From contig CAOKWH010000005.1 of assembly GCA_948473085.1 (NCBI GenBank), positions 1 through 64,000 of the forward strand: a stretch of 64,000 nt of DNA. Direction: 5' to 3'. Positions 58,912 to 64,000 of this stretch are shown piece by piece; the stretch's first letter is position 1, and every line of letters starts with the position of its first letter. The stretch comes from an uncultured Clostridia bacterium (GTDB taxonomy: Bacteria > Bacillota > Clostridia > Oscillospirales > Ruminococcaceae). The notes under the pieces are model-generated. The model had not been told where the DNA came from and made no database searches. It saw only the letters and a program-made list of their open reading frames with translations. Both the position numbers and the translations under genes were made by a program.

Positions 58912-59202
58912 TTATGCTACGGTGTAAATGCGCACCTCGGGGTCGGCGCTCCACAGAGGCTTCAGGCCGGTGAACACATCCTGCTGGAACATCCCGCTCT
59001 CCAGGTAGGCCTTGGCCTGCTCCACAGTGGCAAAGCCATGCAGCACCTGTACATCCTCCTCCCGAACGAGCAAGTCCTTGCTCAGGGCGCCAGGGATGGT
59101 GGCGAGGAACGGCTCCCGATAGTCGGAATACACCTTGGCCGCCGCAGGGCGGTTTGTGGCATCAATTTTCATGGTAATTTCCAGATAGGCAGTAATTTTC
59201 AT
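58912..59202 (-). CDS. Dimeric alpha/beta-barrel protein (antibiotic-monooxygenase-like)
   Basis: A 96-residue protein of the ferredoxin-like dimeric alpha/beta-barrel type (ITAYLEITMKIDATNRPAAAKVYSDYREPFLATIPGALSKDLLVREEDVQVLHGFATVEQAKAYLESGMF). Antibiotic-biosynthesis-monooxygenase-like and similar small proteins share this pattern. It may detoxify or bind a quinone-like compound; unproven. AAGGGG precedes the ATG at 59202. The 31-bp gap to the OsmC gene suggests one transcript. Confidence 0.7.
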   Translation of the reverse strand: MKITAYLEITMKIDATNRPAAAKVYSDYREPFLATIPGALSKDLLVREEDVQVLHGFATVEQAKAYLESGMFQQDVFTGLKPLWSADPEVRIYTVA

Positions 59203-59306
59203 TGTTGTTTTCCCCTTTTTGGTATGGTTGTTTTTTCTGCAAAGGCCCTTTGTTGACTCTATTATATCCACACTGCTTTTTTAGTTCAATATATTATTTA
59301 ATTTAT

Positions 59307-59334
59307 AAGTCACTTTTAATTTTATTAGTGACTT
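59307..59334. promoter_or_regulatory. Putative HxlR operator
   Basis: Perfect inverted repeat AAGTCAC (59307-59313) / GTGACTT (59328-59334) with a 14-nt centre, between the HxlR gene at 59394 and the divergent ABM/OsmC genes. It parallels the operator at 54256-54280. Its role is inferred from position. Confidence 0.55.
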
Positions 59335-59393
59335 GCCATTTGCTATTTACTTTTATTATAATAGTATCGGACAAAGGAAAGGAAGGAAGCAGT

Positions 59394-59771
59394 ATGTATC
59401 AACCCAAAACTGAAAAGGAAATCCGCTGCCCGCTGGAATACGGCCTGGATATCTTTGGGGGCAAGTGGAAGTCCCGCATTATCTGCGTGCTGGCCGAAAA
59501 GCAGGTACTGCGATACAGCGAGCTGCGCCGGGAAATGGCCAACATCACCGACGCCGTACTGGCCGCCGCCCTAAAAGAGCTGATGGCAGACGGCATAATA
59601 CAGCGCAAGATGTATGACGAAATTCCGCCCAAGGTGGAATACAGCCTCACCGAAAAGGGGCAGTCGGTGGTGCCCATTCTGCAAAGCATCTGCCACTGGT
59701 CCGGGGCCTATCACCGGGAGGGCAGCGACAAACTGCTGCACCAGTGCCAAAAGTGCGACTATCTCAAATAA
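59394..59771 (+). CDS. HxlR family transcriptional regulator
   Basis: A 125-residue HxlR regulator: LEYGLDIFGGKWKSRIICVLAEKQVLRYSELRREM with the typical GGKWK-I-C-L motif, then ITDAVLAAALKELMADGIIQRKMYDEIPPKVEYSLTEKG. Cys at ICVL and a C-terminal CQKCDY could be redox sensing. GGAAGG precedes the ATG; an in-frame codon far upstream is not needed. Divergent from the ABM and OsmC genes, so it most likely represses or activates them. Confidence 0.93.
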   Translation: MYQPKTEKEIRCPLEYGLDIFGGKWKSRIICVLAEKQVLRYSELRREMANITDAVLAAALKELMADGIIQRKMYDEIPPKVEYSLTEKGQSVVPILQSICHWSGAYHREGSDKLLHQCQKCDYLK

Positions 59772-59774
59772 AGG

Positions 59775-59813
59775 CAGAAAAGCAGCCGGTAGATGGCTGC
59801 TTTTCTGTTTTTA
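59775..59813 (+). terminator. Intrinsic terminator
   Basis: 13-bp stem CAGAAAAGCAGCC / GGCTGCTTTTCTG followed by TTTTTAT. Confidence 0.85.
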
Positions 59814-59942
59814 TCTATACTTTACCCGATCCCGTCCTTTTTATTCTTTGCCCCTCCTGCAACCTGCGCCAGTGCAGCGAGCAGGCATATTTTTAAGCTG
59901 TGCTGTCATAGGGTTTGGTGTGCCTTGCTTTGGCAGCATATA

Positions 59943-60320
59943 CTAAACAGGCTCGTGGGCAATCTCCATCTCCCCGGCTAAAATCCTCCCCAGGGCGCAG
60001 TGCTCCATCACATCCTGCACCTGGGCGCGCTGCCCCGGGGTCAGGCTGCCCAGAATGTGGGTTTTGGTGCGGATACGCGTGATCTCCCCCTCGGTTTCGG
60101 CCGTGACCGAAACGGTTACTTCCTCAAAGGGGATGCCCTCCTTTTGCATCCAGTCCTGCCCGGTGAGTGCCATGCAGGCTCCCAAAGCCCCAATGAGCAG
60201 CTCCCCCGGGCACAGGCAGCCGCCGCCGGCCGGACCGGCAAAGGCAGGCTCCACACCCGGCCGATCCCCCAACAGGGTGGTACGGGTTGTTTTGTTGTTT
60301 CCTACAACAGTAATTTTCAT
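59943..60320 (-). CDS. OsmC family protein (second copy)
   Basis: A 125-residue OsmC-like protein (IGALGACMALTGQDWM and MEHCALGRIL around the two conserved Cys positions). It is less like the copy at 58494 than two close paralogues would be, and its opening (MKITVVGNNKTTRTTLLGDRPGVEPAFAG) is typical of OsmC-related proteins. Single-gene unit. Upstream lies 60321-60528 with a perfect 10-bp inverted repeat CCCTGCCCCC / GGGGGCAGGG (60363-60396). Confidence 0.85.
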   Translation of the reverse strand: MKITVVGNNKTTRTTLLGDRPGVEPAFAGPAGGGCLCPGELLIGALGACMALTGQDWMQKEGIPFEEVTVSVTAETEGEITRIRTKTHILGSLTPGQRAQVQDVMEHCALGRILAGEMEIAHEPV

Positions 60321-60528
60321 GCCGTGTTTTTCTCCTTTCGTTTCATCAGGCGGCTAATGCTGCCCTGCCCCCAGTCTATGCAGGCCGGGGGCAGGGTGGA
60401 ACCCCCGGCGCGGGGTATCTGGCGGGCGGTCACATAGCTGTGCCCAAAAGAGGGAAGGCCGAATATGCTAAAACAGGCGGCAGCTTCTGCCCGCCTATTC
60501 TGCCTAAATGCAAAGGAGTGAAAAAACC

Positions 60529-61137
60529 ATGAAACAAAAGCTGATACTGCCCATCAACCGTACCCGGGTGACAGCTTCCTGCGAAAACACCGCCTACCGC
60601 CAAAAATTCGGCTTCAGCCACTACGGCACCGATCTCATTTCCACCGCCGGCAGCACCCTGCTCTATGCCAGCGGGGTGGGCACGCTGGTTGCTTCGGGCT
60701 GGGATGAATACGCCGGGAATGTGATTGTTATCCGGTATCCCGGCGCCTATAACCACCGGCAGCGCCGGTATGAGGATGTTATCTTCCGGTACTACCACCT
60801 CCAGTCCATTGCCGACCTGCCCAAAGGGGAGAACAGCATCACCAAAGATACCCCCCTTGGCCACTACGGCGGTTCCGGCTTTGGCAGCATGACCAAGTGG
60901 AGCCCCCACCTGCATGTTGAAGCGGACACCGACACCCGGTACCCCAACTTTTCCGCCACCTTTGCGGTGAGCGGCAGTATTATCAAGGGCAGGAACTCCG
61001 GGGCCAATGCCAGCACCACCCTGAGCTGCCTGGAATATCTCTACTGCAAAAAAAGCGCCCCGGATTTTCAGACATACAGCACCACCCGGGACGCCTTTAT
61101 CAACAATGCGGATAAGACCATCCCCATCCTGCGCTAA
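60529..61137 (+). CDS. M23-family peptidase without a signal peptide
   Basis: A 202-residue protein. His31 and Asp35 (HYGTDLIS) and the His pair in HLHVEAD near residue 128 fit the H-x3-D ... H-x-H zinc-binding set of M23 (lysostaphin-type) peptidases. No signal peptide or membrane segment is visible, unlike most M23 cell-wall enzymes. AAAGGAG precedes the ATG. It may be released by lysis, act in the cytoplasm or belong to an export system without a classical signal; the sequence does not tell. Confidence 0.82.
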   Translation: MKQKLILPINRTRVTASCENTAYRQKFGFSHYGTDLISTAGSTLLYASGVGTLVASGWDEYAGNVIVIRYPGAYNHRQRRYEDVIFRYYHLQSIADLPKGENSITKDTPLGHYGGSGFGSMTKWSPHLHVEADTDTRYPNFSATFAVSGSIIKGRNSGANASTTLSCLEYLYCKKSAPDFQTYSTTRDAFINNADKTIPILR

Positions 61138-61273
61138 GCAAAATCAGTAAAGACCGGCGGGGGTACAGCCCGCTGTTTTTTGCGCCCAAGCAGGGGAAAA
61201 GGTTATTTTGAAAGCAAAAACAATGCTTTTTCCCCTTTATTTGTTCTATTTTTATCTTCTTTTTGTTCCATTA

Positions 61274-61302
61274 TTGCAATTCTTAAAAACCTATTATATA
61301 AT
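61274..61302 (+). promoter_or_regulatory. Promoter of the CZB chemoreceptor gene
   Basis: Plus strand -35 TTGCAA (61274-61279), 17-bp spacer, -10 TATAAT (61297-61302), about 100 bp before the start codon. Confidence 0.55.
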
Positions 61303-61403
61303 ACATGATAGATAGGTGGGCAAGCGGCGTATCCGTTTTTTCGGGGCATGCCCTGCATCCTGCTATTCAGCTTGAAAAATAATAAAGGGAGGCCCGAAAA
61401 CCC

Positions 61404-63080
61404 ATGGGTACCAGTATTAAACGATCTGTCAGCATTCGTGTTATCTGCGCCATTCTTGCCATCCTGCTGTTTGGCGGAATGACCATCCGGAACATCCGGC
61501 TTATCAGCGAGCTTCAGGAAAACAGCATCCAAGCCACTGCCACATTGGACGAAGTCCGGGCTGCCGAAACAGCCCACTACAAATGGTCGGCCAACCTGAG
61601 CAACGCGCTCTATTCCGGCACCGACTTTACCGGCAGTATGGACTACACCGCCTGCGTACTGGGCAACTGGCTTTACTCGGACATGGAGCTGCAGGACGAG
61701 GAGATAAACCAGCTGCGCTCCCAGATTGAACCGCTGCACCAGTCGCTGCACCGCTCGGCCGGCACCGCGCTGGAACTGTATGCAACCGATCCCGCTGCCG
61801 CCCAGCAATACTATCAGGAGTCCATCCAAAGCACGCTGAGTTCGTTAGTTGGCCTGCTGGAGCAGGTGGTGGCCCGGAGCGAAACCCTCAGCGGCAACTA
61901 CGCCACCCACATGAACGAAACCATCTCCACCATGCAAACCGCCAACTATGTGTTCTCGGCGCTGGCCCTAATTGCCTTAATCAGCCTGGTGATCTATGTA
62001 CTGGAATATGTGGTAAAGCCGCTGGTAAATATCACAGCCAAAATCCGCCCCCTGCAGGAGGGCAACCTCACCTTGCAGCTGAACTACAGGTCCAAAAACG
62101 AGCTGGGCCAGCTGGCCCAGACCCTGGAAAAATCCATGAGCCTCATCCAGGAATATGTTGCAGATATTGACCATATTATTGGCGAACTGGCCCAGGGCAA
62201 CTTTAATGTGTCCACTTCCGCCCAGTATATCGGCGATTTCCGCTCCATCGAGCAGGCACTGGACCGCTTTACTGTATCCATTTCGGACGCCATGGGCAGC
62301 ATTGTGCAAACCGAGCAGCGGGTGGCCAACCAGGCCGAGCAGCTCTCCAACGGGGCCATGTCCCTGGCCCAGGGCGCCACTGAGCAGGCCAGCGCCGTAC
62401 AAAACCTGTACTCCACCATGGACGACCTCACTAAGAGCGCCGCCCGCAATGTGGAAGCTGCTGCCAACGCCCAGCGCAGCGCCCAGCTCACCAGCGAGCA
62501 GGTTACTTTAAGCAGCCAGCAGATGGAGGAAATGGTGGTTGCCATGGGCAATATTACCGAAGCCTCCCAGCAGATTGGCAAAATTATTGCCACCATTGAA
62601 AACATTGCCTTCCAAACCAACATCCTGGCCCTGAATGCGGCTGTAGAAGCCGCCCGGGCCGGTACGGCAGGCAAGGGCTTTGCCGTAGTAGCCAACGAGG
62701 TGCGCAACCTAGCCTCCAAGTCGGACGAGGCCGCCAAGGCCACCAAGAGCCTGATTGAAAACTCGGTGCTGGCCACCGAACAGGGCAGCCAGATTGTATC
62801 CGAGGTTTCCCAGTCCCTCAGCCAGGCGCTGGAATTGGTAAAACAGTCGGATACCGCCATCCGTTCCATCACCGAGGCCATCCACGAGGAGGCCAAATCC
62901 CTCTCCTATGTATCCGAGAGCATCGGGCAAATCTCCTCTGTGGTGCAGACCAACTCGGCCAGCAGCCAGGAATCGGCCGCTGTCAGCTCCGAGCTGTTCC
63001 AGCAGGTGCATCTGCTGGAGGAGGAAACAAAGAAGTTCCGGTTAAAGGGCAACGACTGGTCGATGGATGCTTCCCTCTAA
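61404..63080 (+). CDS. Methyl-accepting chemotaxis protein with a CZB-type zinc motif
   Basis: A 558-residue chemoreceptor. TM1 (about 12-30) and TM2 (about 178-200) flank an extracytoplasmic helical sensor. In that sensor, His58, Cys84 ([11 protein letters not shown]), His112 and His116 match the 3-His/1-Cys CZB zinc-binding pattern; CZB domains are normally cytoplasmic. A HAMP domain (about 200-255) and a signalling domain follow, with [20 protein letters not shown] near the tip. It would signal to CheA/CheW on changes in zinc or zinc-thiol oxidants. Terminator at 63089-63120. Confidence 0.9.
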   Translation: MGTSIKRSVSIRVICAILAILLFGGMTIRNIRLISELQENSIQATATLDEVRAAETAHYKWSANLSNALYSGTDFTGSMDYTACVLGNWLYSDMELQDEEINQLRSQIEPLHQSLHRSAGTALELYATDPAAAQQYYQESIQSTLSSLVGLLEQVVARSETLSGNYATHMNETISTMQTANYVFSALALIALISLVIYVLEYVVKPLVNITAKIRPLQEGNLTLQLNYRSKNELGQLAQTLEKSMSLIQEYVADIDHIIGELAQGNFNVSTSAQYIGDFRSIEQALDRFTVSISDAMGSIVQTEQRVANQAEQLSNGAMSLAQGATEQASAVQNLYSTMDDLTKSAARNVEAAANAQRSAQLTSEQVTLSSQQMEEMVVAMGNITEASQQIGKIIATIENIAFQTNILALNAAVEAARAGTAGKGFAVVANEVRNLASKSDEAAKATKSLIENSVLATEQGSQIVSEVSQSLSQALELVKQSDTAIRSITEAIHEEAKSLSYVSESIGQISSVVQTNSASSQESAAVSSELFQQVHLLEEETKKFRLKGNDWSMDASL

Positions 63081-63088
63081 GCATTTAC

Positions 63089-63120
63089 AAAAATCCCCCT
63101 GGAAAACCAGGGGGATTTTT
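63089..63120. terminator. Intrinsic terminator
   Basis: Stem AAAATCCCCCTGG / CCAGGGGGATTTTT with T-run on the plus side and A-run on the minus side. It separates the chemoreceptor gene from the leftward lipoprotein gene. Confidence 0.85.
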
Positions 63121-63125
63121 CTGTT

Positions 63126-63755
63126 TTATCCGCCAGTTTTGGGCGCTTCGGTTATCAGGCTGCGGTAGATGGAACATTCTCCCAGCGGGCCATCGGCTAA
63201 GATTAGGGTGCGGCGGATGGTGGGGAGTTCCTCCCCGGCCGATACGGTAAAGGTCAGTGCCAGCTCCCCCTCCTCCCGCACAGCGGCCAGCAGGTCAATC
63301 TCATACTGGCGCAGTTCCCCGGCAGGCCCGGGCGTAACATAGGCCCCCTCCTCCCGGTAGGTCAGGTTATCCCGGCGCAGCTCCTCCGGTGAAATGCCAA
63401 ACCGGGCTTCCACCACCATCTCCAACTCCTCCGCCGGAAAAAAGGCGCCTTCCTCCCCTTCCCGGAAATAGGAGGTTAAAATATCTGCCGCCTGCGGGTT
63501 TTCCAGCTGTAGATAACTGGCGTACCACATGGTTAGGTAGGTTTTATCCAACTGCTGGGGCTGCTGCCAATCGGCGCCCCCCAGCAAAAAGTCCAGCCGC
63601 CGGATGGCTGTAATATACTCCTCGGTCTGCTGATCCAGCTGGGAGGACCGAAAAGGCGCCGCCCGCTGCTCCACTGGCTGCTGGCCCACCTCCTCCCGGC
63701 AGCCAGCCAACACGAAACAGGCCAGCAGCCCCGCGGCAAGTGCTCGTCTATCCAT
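63126..63755 (-). CDS. Hypothetical lipoprotein, 209 aa
   Basis: A 209-residue lipoprotein (signal peptide, lipobox LAGC with Cys near 19). The mature part is acidic, with EEYITAIRRLDFLLGG, a GISPEELRRDNLTY stretch and a C-terminal strand-rich part. No recognised domain. GGAGGGGG precedes the start at 63755; an upstream in-frame start is not needed. Function unknown. Confidence 0.72.
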   Translation of the reverse strand: MDRRALAAGLLACFVLAGCREEVGQQPVEQRAAPFRSSQLDQQTEEYITAIRRLDFLLGGADWQQPQQLDKTYLTMWYASYLQLENPQAADILTSYFREGEEGAFFPAEELEMVVEARFGISPEELRRDNLTYREEGAYVTPGPAGELRQYEIDLLAAVREEGELALTFTVSAGEELPTIRRTLILADGPLGECSIYRSLITEAPKTGG

Positions 63756-63834
63756 ATAATGCCCCCTCCTTTTCCGCTTAGTATGGGCAAACCTATCCGG
63801 CTTTAAACAACAGGCTCCTGCCAATTCCTCCGTC

Positions 63835-63864
63835 TTGCCGTTCCTTGGTATCTAGTGCTATAAT
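63835..63864 (+). promoter_or_regulatory. Promoter of the truncated GNAT gene
   Basis: Plus strand -35 TTGCCG (63835-63840), 18-bp spacer, -10 TATAAT (63859-63864), 25 bp before the start. Confidence 0.5.
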
Positions 63865-63889
63865 AAAAGCAAAAAGGGGAGGTTTTTCT

Positions 63890-64000
63890 ATGCTGCGACT
63901 GCGACCCTACAAGGCCGGCGACGCCCAAACCATCACCACCTGGCTGAAGGATGAATTTGCCCTGCGCCAGTGGAGCGCCGACCGCTATGGCAGCTATCCC
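63890..64000 (+). CDS. GNAT-like acetyltransferase, 5' part only
   Basis: The first 37 codons of a gene cut by the window edge. MLRLRPYKAGDAQTITTWLKDEFALRQWSADRYG is a typical GNAT N-terminus: beta1 R-x-Y-x-x-x-D and the first helix. AAAAGGGGAGG precedes the ATG. The acetyl-CoA-binding motif lies outside the window, so the family call rests on the N-terminal pattern. Confidence 0.65.
   Translation, partial: MLRLRPYKAGDAQTITTWLKDEFALRQWSADRYGSYP

Noticed and set aside
1..64000. CRISPR array, insertion sequences or prophage
   Set aside because: No regularly spaced repeats, transposase, integrase, recombinase or phage structural genes are seen on either strand.

Overview
The window reads as chromosomal DNA of a strictly anaerobic, fermentative member of the Clostridia, most likely an Oscillospiraceae/Ruminococcaceae-type gut bacterium. 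Pointers are a homodimeric pyruvate:ferredoxin oxidoreductase, a HydABC-type electron-bifurcating [FeFe] hydrogenase, T-box, TPP and lysine riboswitches, HxlR and LytTR regulators, strong Shine-Dalgarno sites and fairly GC-rich coding DNA. This placement is inferred from gene content; no rRNA gene lies inside the window. No phage, transposase, integrase or CRISPR array was seen.

Layout. 1-200 holds tandem promoters firing leftward, apparently into an rRNA operon just outside the window. 0.6-14.9 kb: tRNA-Leu, a ChaN/EreA-like lipoprotein, PFOR, a CNNM/CorC protein, a permuted papain-fold protein beside a YcxB-like protein, DIP1984 and DUF6881 proteins, a lipoprotein, an SPL-family radical SAM protein, an Imm1-like/formylglycine-enzyme-like pair and a SpoVT/AbrB-like protein. 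14.9-24.1 kb: a divergent hydrogenase supercluster. Leftward run hydC, a HATPase, a [2Fe-2S] protein, hydB, hydA and a GNAT; rightward run DRTGG, an anti-sigma-like ATPase, a hydrogenase-like Fe-S protein with altered H-cluster motifs, a second DRTGG and a PHP phosphoesterase.

24.4-32.4 kb: a membrane protein, a PdaA-like deacetylase, a Na/Pi cotransporter, an SGNH hydrolase and a TPP-riboswitch-controlled thiamine/precursor ABC operon. 32.5-34.5 kb: a lysine riboswitch directly upstream of a YtcJ-like amidohydrolase. 34.6-43.2 kb: a GNAT, a small membrane protein, a DEAD-box helicase whose leader carries a terminator-like hairpin, a Crp/Fnr regulator with a NitT/TauT-type ABC transporter, and serS behind a T-box. 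43.3-48.4 kb: an FMN-binding lipoprotein coupled to a chemoreceptor, a repeat-rich noncoding stretch with DnaA-box-like motifs, and a lipid glycosyltransferase/flippase-like pair with a 122-nt overlap. 48.6-53.5 kb: tRNA-Arg, an AT-rich orphan gene, and an Agr-like LytTR/GHKL two-component system translationally coupled to two uncharacterised proteins. 53.6-64 kb: two HxlR-controlled divergent modules (flavin reductase; OsmC plus alpha/beta-barrel protein), pyruvate carboxylase, a second OsmC protein, an M23 peptidase, a chemoreceptor with a CZB motif outside the membrane, a lipoprotein and a truncated GNAT.

Functional picture. PFOR makes reduced ferredoxin, and HydABC is expected to reoxidise ferredoxin and NADH together to H2. 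The divergent DRTGG/ATPase/hydrogenase-like/PHP operon looks like an accessory or sensory module for that system. Pyruvate carboxylase feeds oxaloacetate. Thiamine uptake serves TPP enzymes such as PFOR. Starts were chosen from Shine-Dalgarno spacing and family N-termini. Promoters, operators and terminators were read by eye and have not been tested.
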